A stretch of DNA of 32,001 nucleotides, taken from Candidatus Omnitrophota bacterium (GTDB taxonomy: Bacteria; Omnitrophota; Gorgyraeia; Gygaellales; Profunditerraquicolaceae). The DNA is taken from assembly GCA_003644385.1 (NCBI GenBank), contig QNCD01000008.1, positions 1 through 32,001 of the forward strand, written 5' to 3'. Position numbers and translations under genes: made by a program. The notes beneath the pieces are model-generated. The model searched no databases. It was not told the DNA's origin and worked only from the letters and a program-made list of their open reading frames with translations. Shown in pieces: positions 8,709-17,215 of the stretch. Positions within the stretch are counted from its first letter, which is position 1, and every line of letters begins with the position of its first letter.

Positions 8709-9426
8709 GCCGGTTTCAAAATACGGCGATTGGGTTGACCACCTTAACAGAAAGATTTCTTTGCCTATAGCGAAGATGCTTGTCAAGGTGCGTGTTTCTG
8801 CAAACGCAATCACACTTTTTAGGTCGGCTTTATTCTTTTTTGCTATGTTTTTTTATTTGAAAGCCGAAGTTTTTTTTATTGTGCTGGCAGGGATTTTTAT
8901 TGAGCTTTCGGATATATTGGATTATGTAGACGGTGATGTGGCAAGGATAAGTTCTAAAACTTCTATTTTTGGCGAATGGCTCGAATATTTTGAAAATAAT
9001 TTTCAGGGGAGTAGCGGTTCGCTTCTTGGCTTAGCTATTATGCTCGGCCTATTTTTTAAAACTAATGACGTCAGCGTATTCGCTATTCTTTTCTTTTTAG
9101 TCTTCGGCTTTCATATGAAAAAAGCCCTAATTCATATTCCGGTAAAATCATCTAATTGGTCATTTAATTTAATGGAGCGTTCATCATTTGGAGAATTCAA
9201 AGAAGAGATAAACAGGAATATTCTCTTTAAGCTGGGTAAGGTTTTTCTCTGGATTTCTACGCGAGATATAAACGTGCTTTTTTTGGTATCCATACTTTTT
9301 CCTGTATTCTATAAATATTCTGGCCTATCATTGTTATATTGGACGATGATTTGCTTTGCGCTTGCTCATAACCTGACTTGGTTGGGAATAGCCTTTTTTC
9401 AGTATAAAGCAGTGAGGCATGGGTAG
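8698..9426 (+). CDS. CDP-alcohol phosphotransferase homologue with altered active site
   Basis: This is a 242-residue membrane protein with the CDP-alcohol phosphatidyltransferase fold. The family motif is D-x2-D-G-x2-A-R-x8-G-x3-D-x3-D. Here Asp75, Asp78, Gly79, Ala82-Arg83 and Gly92 are all present with correct spacing. The third Asp is Glu96 and the fourth, proposed catalytic base, is Asn100. The codons read plainly as GAA and AAT, so this is not a frame error. The protein may have changed specificity or lost catalysis. Active relatives transfer a phospho-alcohol from CDP to another alcohol, making phospholipids or phosphodiester-linked substituents. The start overlaps the radical SAM gene by 11 bases and has AGGAGC about 8 bases upstream. 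The stop abuts the next ATG. Confidence 0.8.
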   Translation: MHIRPVSKYGDWVDHLNRKISLPIAKMLVKVRVSANAITLFRSALFFFAMFFYLKAEVFFIVLAGIFIELSDILDYVDGDVARISSKTSIFGEWLEYFENNFQGSSGSLLGLAIMLGLFFKTNDVSVFAILFFLVFGFHMKKALIHIPVKSSNWSFNLMERSSFGEFKEEINRNILFKLGKVFLWISTRDINVLFLVSILFPVFYKYSGLSLLYWTMICFALAHNLTWLGIAFFQYKAVRHG

Positions 9427-10854
9427 ATGAATTACCTTAAATTATTTTTTTTAGGAATACTATTAGGCGTATTGCTATTTTTAAGCCCTGGCTCTTTCTG
9501 TATCGTATCGTTCACAGCTTTATTTTTGTTTCACATCTACGCTAAGGGCGCATCGAGAGAAAAATATTTCTTAGTTAATCTCTTTGCATTTGCTTTTTTT
9601 ACGCGGGCACTCTTTTTTTTTTTTATGAGCGGAACTTTAGTTTGGCAAGACCATATTCTGACTTATCCTGGTTACCCTGGCTGGGCGCCAAATATTCCAA
9701 ATTTATTCGGCGATAGTTCATATTATGCGCTTAGAGGGTATTGGATGGCTTTAGACTGGAAGCAGGTGGCCTTATCCGATAAGGTGCTTAGATCAGCTTA
9801 TAACCCGATATACGGCTGGCACGGCTATAGCTACATCGTTGCCCTTTATCATTATATTTTCGGGTTTAGCCCGGTAAGTACGGCATTAATGAATTGTCTG
9901 TTTGGCGCATTATTGGCAATTTTGTCTTATTTTATCGCAAGAATGTTCCTTACGGAAATGGTATCGAGGTTGTTTGCTGTGATTGTTGCATTTTTCCCGT
10001 CTTTATTTTTTTGGTCTACCACTAACCTTAAGGATATTCCTGTTATCCTTTTGACATTTTTCATTTTTTGGTCTTTTTTATGTTTCTATAAATCGCAAGG
10101 CAGAAAGAGAATAAAATTCTTGTTATTTTTACTATTCGGTCTGTTGATTCAGGCTAAATTTCGTATTTTCTTGATGCCACTTACTGCGCTATCCATAATT
10201 ATAAGTTATTTTATAATAGCCAACAAGCCCAAGGGAGCCTTAAGGGTGATGGGGTTTGTTATATTTTTATCTATACTTGTCCTAATTGCTTTTAGAAAAG
10301 TCGATTTTAAGAAGCTTGATACCTTTTTCAGGTATAAGATTTTCAGGGCCCTATCTATACATCAGGCTGGAGCCCTGGATAAAGGCTCGAATTACAGGAT
10401 CCTCGAAGATAAATACTATATACTGAATAAAAATTTTAAATACCTTAGAGATAGGGATGAGGAGAATTATCTATTTCCGCTTACCAGGCTTACATATGGC
10501 CAGTATTTAGCCGCATATACAAGGGGCGTTATACATTTTCTCTTTGAGCCTTTTCCCCGTAGAGTGGATAATTGGCTGAAGATGATTGCTTTCATCCAGG
10601 TGGTCTACTGGTATATTCTTATTCCTTTTGCCTTATGGGGACTTTTTATTGTCAGCAGATACAAGTGGAAAGAATGTATGGTATTTTTCGTTTATTCCTT
10701 TATTTTAGTTTCGGTATGCGCTTTGACCCAGGCTAATATCGGCACAGTTTTCAGGTTCAGGGATATGGTGACTCCTGTTTTTTTGCTGTGGGCGGCTGTG
10801 GGTTTGGTTAAAGCAAGCGGCGGCAGAATAATTAAAAGGGAGGAGCCAGCATAA
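9427..10854 (+). CDS. GT39-like polytopic membrane protein
   Basis: This is a 475-residue, strongly hydrophobic protein with about ten or more membrane helices. After two N-terminal helices there is a long outer loop containing GDSSYYALRGYWMALDW, then YNPIYGWHGYSYIVALYHYI. It next has helices with ALMNCLFGALLAILSYFIAR and a TTNLKDIP loop. That order matches GT-C enzymes of the ArnT/PMT type, which use a loop acid (here Asp of GDSS) and a polyprenyl-phosphate sugar. Overall similarity to the named families is weak, so function is given only at class level. It starts directly after the stop of the CDP-alcohol phosphotransferase homologue, with GAGG upstream, and ends 2 bases before another GT-C-like gene. 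Confidence 0.65.
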   Translation: MNYLKLFFLGILLGVLLFLSPGSFCIVSFTALFLFHIYAKGASREKYFLVNLFAFAFFTRALFFFFMSGTLVWQDHILTYPGYPGWAPNIPNLFGDSSYYALRGYWMALDWKQVALSDKVLRSAYNPIYGWHGYSYIVALYHYIFGFSPVSTALMNCLFGALLAILSYFIARMFLTEMVSRLFAVIVAFFPSLFFWSTTNLKDIPVILLTFFIFWSFLCFYKSQGRKRIKFLLFLLFGLLIQAKFRIFLMPLTALSIIISYFIIANKPKGALRVMGFVIFLSILVLIAFRKVDFKKLDTFFRYKIFRALSIHQAGALDKGSNYRILEDKYYILNKNFKYLRDRDEENYLFPLTRLTYGQYLAAYTRGVIHFLFEPFPRRVDNWLKMIAFIQVVYWYILIPFALWGLFIVSRYKWKECMVFFVYSFILVSVCALTQANIGTVFRFRDMVTPVFLLWAAVGLVKASGGRIIKREEPA

Positions 10855-10856
10855 CT

Positions 10857-12677
10857 ATGCAGTTTTTTTTGCTGATAAGCAGTTCTGTTTTATTGGTTAT
10901 TTTTTCTATTTTTTCCGTGCAGGGAAAACTGGCTCATTTTTTTTCTATCCCTTTACCCATAGCCATTCACGGAAATTTTCCCATACCGATTATATTTTGG
11001 GCAGGAATGTTTATTTATTCACTGGTAGCCTCCAGCATTACCAAATGTTCGCAAAGAACCGGCATTAGAAAAATTCTTGCTACAGGGTTTTTTATGCATA
11101 TGCTCCTTTTGCTTTTGAGATTGAAAATTCAGGCTGGAATGAATCCTGAGATTTTTAGCTCTTTTATATATAAATGGTATTTCGAATTGTTCTTTTTGTC
11201 TGCTTTTACTGTCTTAGTTTTATATAGCGCAAAATTAGTTTATTCGATTGTACAGGGTTGCAAAAAAGAATTCATTAGTTTAGAAGAAGAATCCTTTTCA
11301 TTGCCTTTTCTGCCGTTTTTGGTGTATATTATCACTTTTCTTTTTTTAAAAAAAGAAAGGCTTTACGGCAGTATCTTTATTCTTGAATTCTTAGTAGGAT
11401 TAACAATGTTTCTCTTCTTCGGAAGTTTTTTAAAAAATACTTGCCTAGTGTACCTAAAAAAAATTCGAGATTTTATTCTTCAGGAAAAAATATTTATTAT
11501 CTTAATTTTTTGCGTTTCTGTTTTAATCCGTTTATTCTATCTTTACCGGATTATGCAGGACCCTGACTATATATTAACAGGTTCAGACGGCACTCTTTAT
11601 GATAGTTTAGCGCATTCTTTTATAATGGGTGAGAAAGTTACCGAACCTTTAGTGGCAGGTTACTGGATGTTTGTGGCTTTAATTTACAGGGTATTTTCAA
11701 GAAGTTATTTAGCTGTAGGAATTATCCAGGCTATATTAACTTCTTTCGGCTGCGTTTTTGTATATTTTGCGGCAAAATATATTTTCAACATCAGAGTTGC
11801 CAGAATTATTGCAATTATAAGTGCGGTAAACTTTGCCTCTATTTTCTCTTCTGCGGCAATTGGGCATCAGGCGCTGGATATATTTTACTCGACTTTAATA
11901 CTGCTACTTATTTCTCAATTTATAACCCTCGAAAATAAATCGCCAGGAAGCAATATCTTAATTCTTGTTTTTCTGGGGGTAACTTTTGGCCTATCAATAG
12001 CAACCCGTGAAATAAATTTGTTTTTTCCGTTTATATTCGCAGCTTGGCTGATATTTTATCCTCAAAGGAAAACAGGCTTGAAAAAGGTTTCTTTATACTG
12101 CCTGGCAATGTTTGTTTTTACTGCATTGACTCTTGCCCCATTCGCTGTTAGGAATTTAAAAAATACAGGCGCTTTGTATCCGGTATCTGCCACCGAAAAT
12201 GCCGCTTACCCGCTGATTGATCATTATTTAAAAGGAGAGAACCCGGATTTGATTAAAGCAGGCATAGATCTTTCACAGCCCAAAGACCTTGTAAGAGTAT
12301 TTTACGAAAAGCCGTTTTTTGTTTCAGGTGTATTAGCGAATAATTTCTGGCATAAGTTTAAAGCTCTCTATTTTAATCAGGGCTACGGCGGTTTTGACAT
12401 GCTTTTTCTTTACAGGCTTAGCGGTTATTATTATGCCATGTGGTTTTATGCTTACCTCTTTACGATAATCGGTATTTTTCTGGCATTTAGAAGATACGGA
12501 TTCCGTCTGCACTCAATAGCATTTTTTTTTATTGTTTATCGAACCTTAGTGCATTTTCTTACCGAGGGTTCATACCGGCACAGGGCAGCAATAGAACCTT
12601 TTCTTTTACTTTATTTAAGCTTCGGTTTATATGCAATTATTAAATTTATAAGGAGCAGTCAAGATGAAGCTGCCTAA
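10857..12677 (+). CDS. Large GT39-like membrane protein with extra N-terminal membrane domain
   Basis: This is a 606-residue polytopic protein. The C-terminal part, from about residue 215, has the GT39 layout: a helix, then a loop with LTGSDGTLYDSLAHS, a WMFVALIYRVF helix, AVGIIQAIL, and an ATREINLFFPF block. It continues with APFAVRNLKNTG and ends with GSYRHRAAIEPFLLLYLSFG, the usual end of these enzymes. The first roughly 210 residues are an additional membrane region of several helices not normally seen in GT39 proteins. It is not recognisable to me. The predicted role is sugar transfer from a polyprenyl-phosphate donor on the outer membrane face. It overlaps the next gene by 14 bases. Confidence 0.7.
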   Translation: MQFFLLISSSVLLVIFSIFSVQGKLAHFFSIPLPIAIHGNFPIPIIFWAGMFIYSLVASSITKCSQRTGIRKILATGFFMHMLLLLLRLKIQAGMNPEIFSSFIYKWYFELFFLSAFTVLVLYSAKLVYSIVQGCKKEFISLEEESFSLPFLPFLVYIITFLFLKKERLYGSIFILEFLVGLTMFLFFGSFLKNTCLVYLKKIRDFILQEKIFIILIFCVSVLIRLFYLYRIMQDPDYILTGSDGTLYDSLAHSFIMGEKVTEPLVAGYWMFVALIYRVFSRSYLAVGIIQAILTSFGCVFVYFAAKYIFNIRVARIIAIISAVNFASIFSSAAIGHQALDIFYSTLILLLISQFITLENKSPGSNILILVFLGVTFGLSIATREINLFFPFIFAAWLIFYPQRKTGLKKVSLYCLAMFVFTALTLAPFAVRNLKNTGALYPVSATENAAYPLIDHYLKGENPDLIKAGIDLSQPKDLVRVFYEKPFFVSGVLANNFWHKFKALYFNQGYGGFDMLFLYRLSGYYYAMWFYAYLFTIIGIFLAFRRYGFRLHSIAFFFIVYRTLVHFLTEGSYRHRAAIEPFLLLYLSFGLYAIIKFIRSSQDEAA

Positions 12678-13671
12678 AAAATATACCTTAATCTCGATTA
12701 TTATTACTATTATAGCACTAAGCGTGGCCTTTCGAGATGTCAAAATAAACTATATTTTTGACTATATAAGAAAAGGCAGATATCTTTATATGGTTCCGGC
12801 ATTTTTGTTCTTATGTCTTTATTGTTTTTTACGGGCAATACGCTGGGGGGTATTTTTCACAAAGAAGATCAGCTTAAAAGGTCTTTTTGCGGCTACCATG
12901 GTTGGTTTTATGGCGAATAATATATTTCCGGCCAGAGCCGGAGAGTTTTTAAAGGCTTATATGCTGGGCAGGAGCCAATCGGTAAGTAAGAGCACCTGTT
13001 TTGCTACGGTAATCTTAGAGCGCTTATGGGATGGTTTAACGCTTGTTTTCTTCATGGGCTGTATTTTTTTACTATCCACTTTTAGCGGAGGTTTTAACCT
13101 TGGCTATAAGTCTCAGTACGGATCATTGAAATTCGCATCCGTAATCTTTATCCTTTTTTATGCAGTCGCATTTTTTTTCATAATTAACTGGGAGAAATAT
13201 TTCCAGAAAATAAACGGGGTTTTAACCAAAATCTTAAAAATTTTTTCGGTAAAATTCGCTGAACATTTTAGCTTCAGATTAGTAAAGTTTTCGGAAGGTT
13301 TAGCGGTTTTTAAAGACCACAGGAAAATAATCGTGTCCATAATCCTGTCTATTGCTATTTGGGTTTCCGCTGCTTTAACAATTTATTTTATGCTTAAGGC
13401 ATTTTCTATGAATTTAAGCTTTTTGGCCCCTTTTGTTCTTTTAATTTTTATAGCCTTATTCGTAATGTTACCCTCCTGGGGTACGCTGGGGACTATGCAG
13501 ATGGGTTTTATTTTCGGATTAGGCTTATTTGGAATCAGCAAGCCGGAAGCTTTAAGTTTTTCCTTCGTATACCAGTTTTTTGACACTGTTCCGGTAATAA
13601 TTGTAGGTTTGGTTTATTTTTGGCGGTTCGGCTTGGCATTCGATAAACTTTTAAAAATAGAGGATGGATAA
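12664..13671 (+). CDS. LPG-synthase-TM / AglD-type flippase-like membrane protein
   Basis: This is a 335-residue membrane protein of the UPF0104 / lysylphosphatidylglycerol synthase transmembrane family. The diagnostic region is FMANNIFPARAGEFLKAY, with RAGE at 91-94, followed by ILERLWDG at 117-124. About eight helices are visible. It lacks the cytosolic aminoacyl-transferase domain of MprF, so it is the membrane half only. In archaeal AglD a DPM1-type GT2 domain is fused to such a region. Here a separate GT2 gene follows 2 bases later, which suggests a role in making or moving a polyprenyl-linked sugar. That role is inferred from context. The start overlaps the previous gene by 14 bases, with AGGAG at 12651-12655 upstream of the ATG. 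Confidence 0.8.
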   Translation: MKLPKKYTLISIIITIIALSVAFRDVKINYIFDYIRKGRYLYMVPAFLFLCLYCFLRAIRWGVFFTKKISLKGLFAATMVGFMANNIFPARAGEFLKAYMLGRSQSVSKSTCFATVILERLWDGLTLVFFMGCIFLLSTFSGGFNLGYKSQYGSLKFASVIFILFYAVAFFFIINWEKYFQKINGVLTKILKIFSVKFAEHFSFRLVKFSEGLAVFKDHRKIIVSIILSIAIWVSAALTIYFMLKAFSMNLSFLAPFVLLIFIALFVMLPSWGTLGTMQMGFIFGLGLFGISKPEALSFSFVYQFFDTVPVIIVGLVYFWRFGLAFDKLLKIEDG

Positions 13672-13673
13672 AA

Positions 13674-14381
13674 ATGAAAAAGATTAGCCTTACTTGTTTT
13701 TTTCCTTGCTATAACGATGCCGGTTCTATAGCGAGCATAGTTGTTCTCGCAAATAAGACAGCTTCTGAGATTACGGATGACTACGAAATTATCGTTATCG
13801 ATGATTGCAGCCGAGATAACAGCCGCCTTGTCTTAAAGGAGCTGAAGCAGAAATTTCCGCGCTTAAGGTTAATTTTTCACGAGAAAAACAAGGGTTACGG
13901 CGGCGCACTGAAATCGGGATTTTACGGCGCGACTAAAGAATTTGTTTTTTACACGGATGGCGACTTTCAATATGACGTTACGGAATTAAAAAAACTGGTA
14001 GGCGGATTAGACGAGAATACCGATGTGGTCAACGGTTATAAGATTTCGCGCTCCGATCCGTTAAACAGGATAATCATCGGCAGGACTTATCAGTATCTTA
14101 TGAAATCCCTGTTTAATTTAAAAATAAAGGATGTTGACTGTGATTTCCGTCTTATGCGCAGGGCTATTTTTGATAAGTTAAAACTTAAGCACGACAGTGG
14201 AGTAATCTGTGTTGAGATGATCAGGAAGATTCAGGACTTAGGCTATAAGTTTAAAGAGGTACCTGTATCGCATTACCACCGGGTATACGGCAGCTCGCAG
14301 TTTTTTAATTTCCGAAGGATTTTTCGCGTAGCTAAGGATTTATACAAACTATGGTGGAGTTTTAAGCGGGGGGCAAAATGA
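13674..14381 (+). CDS. GT2 glycosyltransferase, polyprenyl-phosphate sugar synthase type
   Basis: This is a 235-residue family 2 glycosyltransferase. Motifs are FFPCYNDAGSI at the N-terminus, IDDCSRDNS, NKGYGGALKSG, and TDGDFQYD with the metal-binding D95-x-D97. Further on are DCDFRLMRR and a C-terminal EVPVSHYHRVYGSSQFF, all characteristic of DPM1/GtrB-like enzymes that load a sugar on a polyprenyl phosphate. It has no membrane helices of its own. The neighbouring LPG-synthase-TM gene 2 bases upstream may supply the membrane part. It is only distantly similar to the GT2 at 3403, so the two probably use different sugars. The stop overlaps the next ATG (ATGA). Confidence 0.85.
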   Translation: MKKISLTCFFPCYNDAGSIASIVVLANKTASEITDDYEIIVIDDCSRDNSRLVLKELKQKFPRLRLIFHEKNKGYGGALKSGFYGATKEFVFYTDGDFQYDVTELKKLVGGLDENTDVVNGYKISRSDPLNRIIIGRTYQYLMKSLFNLKIKDVDCDFRLMRRAIFDKLKLKHDSGVICVEMIRKIQDLGYKFKEVPVSHYHRVYGSSQFFNFRRIFRVAKDLYKLWWSFKRGAK

Positions 14382-14791
14382 ATATCAGATTAGAAAAAGT
14401 CAGGTGGGTAAAGCTGCCTTCAGTAAAAGATTCCAGGGGCACTTTGACTTCTATAGAAAGTAATATCGATACTCCCTTTCTCGTTAAGCGTATTTTTTAT
14501 ATGCACCACATTGTTTCGGACAGGGGAGGACATGCCCATATTGATACGGACCAGGTTATTATTGCTGTTTACGGCAAATTCAAAGTCGGCTTGTCAAACG
14601 GAGTCGAAAAGAAAAGATATGTTATGGAGGATCCGGCTAAAGGGCTCTATGTGCCGAGAATGATTTTTATAAGCCTTTACGGTTTCTCGAAAGGTGCGGT
14701 ATGCATGGTTTTAGCCAGCACGCATTATGATATTAAGAAATCAATCAGGAGCTGGCAGGATTACTTGGAATTTATAAAGAGAGGAAAATAG
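14378..14791 (+). CDS. FdtA/WxcM-like sugar 3,4-ketoisomerase
   Basis: This is a small cupin of 137 residues, the usual length of FdtA/QdtA/TylM3-like dTDP-4-keto-6-deoxyglucose 3,4-ketoisomerases. The hallmark DRGGHAH is at 48-54. His52 and His54 correspond to the catalytic histidines of FdtA. PSVKDSRGTLTSIE is the normal N-terminal block, and VPRMIFISLYGFS, CMVLASTHYD and the terminal RSWQDYLEF match the family's C-terminal half. These enzymes move the keto group from C4 to C3, preparing the sugar for 3-amination. That fits the DegT aminotransferase encoded four genes on. It starts in an ATGA overlap with the GT2 gene, and the 2,3-dehydratase gene follows 3 bases later. Confidence 0.85.
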   Translation: MNIRLEKVRWVKLPSVKDSRGTLTSIESNIDTPFLVKRIFYMHHIVSDRGGHAHIDTDQVIIAVYGKFKVGLSNGVEKKRYVMEDPAKGLYVPRMIFISLYGFSKGAVCMVLASTHYDIKKSIRSWQDYLEFIKRGK

Positions 14792-14794
14792 ATA

Positions 14795-16243
14795 ATGACT
14801 CATTCGGCAAATCGGATAAAAGACGTATTTTTTCTGCCCGGCGCTAAATTGAATAAAACTTTCAGCCGGGAGGAAGAATTCATGGCCTGGTTTGAATCTA
14901 GAAGGAGGGCGAATTACTTTTCGGTTGAGCAGATTCCGCTCGATTCATTTGAAAACTGGTATTTTGAGAAAAAGACGCAAAACCTAGTGCATACATCTGG
15001 AAAATTCTTTAAAATTTCCGGAATAAGGGTCAAAACTAATTTCGGGCCGGTTAAAAAATGGGACCAACCCATTATAATCCAACCGGAAATCGGGATACTC
15101 GGGGTTATAACTAAGAAAGTTGCCGGGGTGAGGTATTTCCTTATGCAAGTTAAAATGGAACCCGGTAACGTAAATATTGTGCAGCTTTCTCCTACGGTCC
15201 AGGCTACTAAAAGTAACTATACGCAAGTACATAAAGGAAAATTGCCCGCCTACCTTGCTTATTTCCTTGATAGGAGAAATTCAAGGTTCCTGGTTGATTT
15301 ACTACAGACAGAGCAAGGAGGGCGTTTTTTAAAAAAACGCAACAGAAATATGATTGTAGAGATTGACCAGGATATAGATTTGCTTGATGATTTTTGCTGG
15401 TTGAGTTCCTGGCAGATTAGGAAACTATTGACTTTAAATAATTTTGTAAATATGGATGCCAGATCAGTCTTGTCTTGCGCTCCCTTTGCGGACGGGAACC
15501 CAAGACAGCATTACGAGTTCCTCAGGCACCCCGAAAGAGAAAAGATTTTTCCTTATAGGTTAGACGATGATTTTTTAAATGATTTATTAGTTTCGATGAC
15601 CGAAGAAACACGCGCCCATAACAGCATGGACAGGATTATCAGCTGGTTTACAGAATTAAAAACAAAATACGAGTTGCAGGTTAAAGAGATTCCTTTAAAG
15701 AATGTTTCCCAATGGATGCGAACGGAGACAGAAATCAGGCATGTTTCAAAGGATTTCTTTTCGGTGATAGCGGTTTTGGTAAATGCTGGCAGTAGAGAGG
15801 TTACCCGCTGGACCCAACCTTTACTGAAGAGCTCTTCTTATGGGTTAATTGGCTTCGTTACCAAACCGATAAAGGGTGTGCTTCATTTTTTAATCCAGGC
15901 AAAAGTCGAACCAGGAAATTTTGACGTAGTTGAGATGGCTCCTACGGTATCGTGTTCTAATGTCGAACGAAGATTTAAAGAGCCTGATGCGCCACCTTTT
16001 TTAAACATCTTTGAAAATGCTGCTCCCGAACAGATTAAATACTCGGTGATTCAATCTGAAGAGGGTGGGCGCTTCTTTCATTTTCAAAATAAATGCATGG
16101 TGGTAAAAATAGATGAATCAACGGATTTAGAAATACCTCAAAATTATATTTGGATGACTTTGGGCCAGATGATGGAGCTCGTCAAGCGCAGCTATTTCAA
16201 TATTGAAGCAAGGTCTCTTTTGACCTGCATAGGCTTATTTTAA
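14795..16243 (+). CDS. NDP-hexose 2,3-dehydratase (EvaA/TylX3-like)
   Basis: This is a 482-residue protein made of two tandem copies of the hexose 2,3-dehydratase repeat, the full normal length. Copy 1 has WDQPIIIQPEIGILG from Trp89, FLMQVKMEPGN to Asn125, LSPTVQATKSNY and EQGGRF at 173-178. Copy 2 has WTQPLLKSSSYGLIGF from Trp339, FLIQAKVEPGN to Asn375, MAPTVSCSN and EEGGRF. Each copy ends with an 'ARS-LL/VL-C' block. Known members (EvaA, TylX3, SpnO) remove water from C2-C3 of dTDP-4-keto-6-deoxyglucose, giving a 3,4-diketo-2,6-dideoxy sugar. That product needs a 3-ketoreductase or aminotransferase, and both are encoded next. Most described members come from antibiotic glycosylation pathways. 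Its place in a surface glycan locus is noteworthy. Confidence 0.92.
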   Translation: MTHSANRIKDVFFLPGAKLNKTFSREEEFMAWFESRRRANYFSVEQIPLDSFENWYFEKKTQNLVHTSGKFFKISGIRVKTNFGPVKKWDQPIIIQPEIGILGVITKKVAGVRYFLMQVKMEPGNVNIVQLSPTVQATKSNYTQVHKGKLPAYLAYFLDRRNSRFLVDLLQTEQGGRFLKKRNRNMIVEIDQDIDLLDDFCWLSSWQIRKLLTLNNFVNMDARSVLSCAPFADGNPRQHYEFLRHPEREKIFPYRLDDDFLNDLLVSMTEETRAHNSMDRIISWFTELKTKYELQVKEIPLKNVSQWMRTETEIRHVSKDFFSVIAVLVNAGSREVTRWTQPLLKSSSYGLIGFVTKPIKGVLHFLIQAKVEPGNFDVVEMAPTVSCSNVERRFKEPDAPPFLNIFENAAPEQIKYSVIQSEEGGRFFHFQNKCMVVKIDESTDLEIPQNYIWMTLGQMMELVKRSYFNIEARSLLTCIGLF

Positions 16244-16249
16244 AACGAC

Positions 16250-17212
16250 ATGAGAATATTAATTTTAGGCTATTCTAAAATTGTTCGAAAGAGGGTCCTG
16301 CCGGCCCTGTTAAAAATTCCCGAAATATCAAGTATAGATATTGCCTCTGAATCCTGTGCAGCAAAGGTTTCTCTTGAGCATAAATCTAAGGGCGCTATCT
16401 ATGACGATTATGATAAAGCTTTTTCCGAAAGCAGGGCTCAGTTAATCTATATTTCTACGATAAATAGTATGCATAACCGATTAGTCAGCAAGGCCCTGCG
16501 TAGAGGGCTGCATACTATTGTCGATAAGCCCGCGTTTACAAGTTTTGAAGCAGCGAAAAAATCGATTGATTTTGCAAAAAAGTCGAAATTATGTTTAGCA
16601 GAGGCAACTGTCTATGCCTATCACCAGCAGATTCAATCGATTTTTGATATTTTTAAAAGAGCGAAGGATGCTCCGCGAAGATTAACTGCTGTCTTTTCTT
16701 TTCCTCCTATGGAGCCTGGAAACTTTCGCTATTACAGACAGTTGGGGGGAGGGGCACTTTGGGATCTTGGTCCATATGCCGTTAGTTTGGGAAGAGTCTT
16801 TTTTAATCATGAGCGGCCAATTAAGATTTTTTCTCAGGTTTGCTCTAAGGGCGGGAAAAACAAAATCGATATTTCATTTAGCGTATCGGCTCTTTATTCA
16901 GAAGGCAGGTCAATGGTTGGAAATTTTGGTTTCGATACCGGATACCGCAACCACTTGAATATATTGGGCCAGGATTTATCGGTAAGCCTTGACCGCGTTT
17001 TTAGTACGCCTGCGGATTTAGAAAACGAAATTCGTATCAGCCAGGGCAGGGAAAATAGTATCATGAAAGTTCCAAAAAGCGATAGCTTTCTTAATTTTTT
17101 AAAGAGCGTGCTCTCGGGTATTCGTTTAGGCAGCTTTAGCGATTTCAGCAAGGCAGTGTTATCCGACGCTTTAGCCCTTGATACATTACGTAAAGTTGCC
17201 CAGGGAGGCTAA
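16250..17212 (+). CDS. Gfo/Idh/MocA-family NDP-sugar 3-ketoreductase
   Basis: This is a 320-residue Gfo/Idh/MocA oxidoreductase. The N-terminal Rossmann start is ILGYSKIVRKRVLPALL. It departs from the plain GxGxxG but resembles the 'GCAxIAxRRxLPAL' start of TylC1/SpnN-type sugar 3-ketoreductases. The EKP motif appears as VDKPA with Lys93. The GGGALWDLGPY block at 166-176 carries Tyr176, the likely proton donor seen in KijD10-type enzymes. Directly following the 2,3-dehydratase, it most probably reduces the 3-keto group of the unstable diketo intermediate to a 4-keto-2,6-dideoxy sugar. The pairing is standard in deoxysugar pathways. The cofactor (NADPH or NADH) is not readable from the sequence. 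Confidence 0.85.
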   Translation: MRILILGYSKIVRKRVLPALLKIPEISSIDIASESCAAKVSLEHKSKGAIYDDYDKAFSESRAQLIYISTINSMHNRLVSKALRRGLHTIVDKPAFTSFEAAKKSIDFAKKSKLCLAEATVYAYHQQIQSIFDIFKRAKDAPRRLTAVFSFPPMEPGNFRYYRQLGGGALWDLGPYAVSLGRVFFNHERPIKIFSQVCSKGGKNKIDISFSVSALYSEGRSMVGNFGFDTGYRNHLNILGQDLSVSLDRVFSTPADLENEIRISQGRENSIMKVPKSDSFLNFLKSVLSGIRLGSFSDFSKAVLSDALALDTLRKVAQGG

Positions 17213-17215
17213 AAA

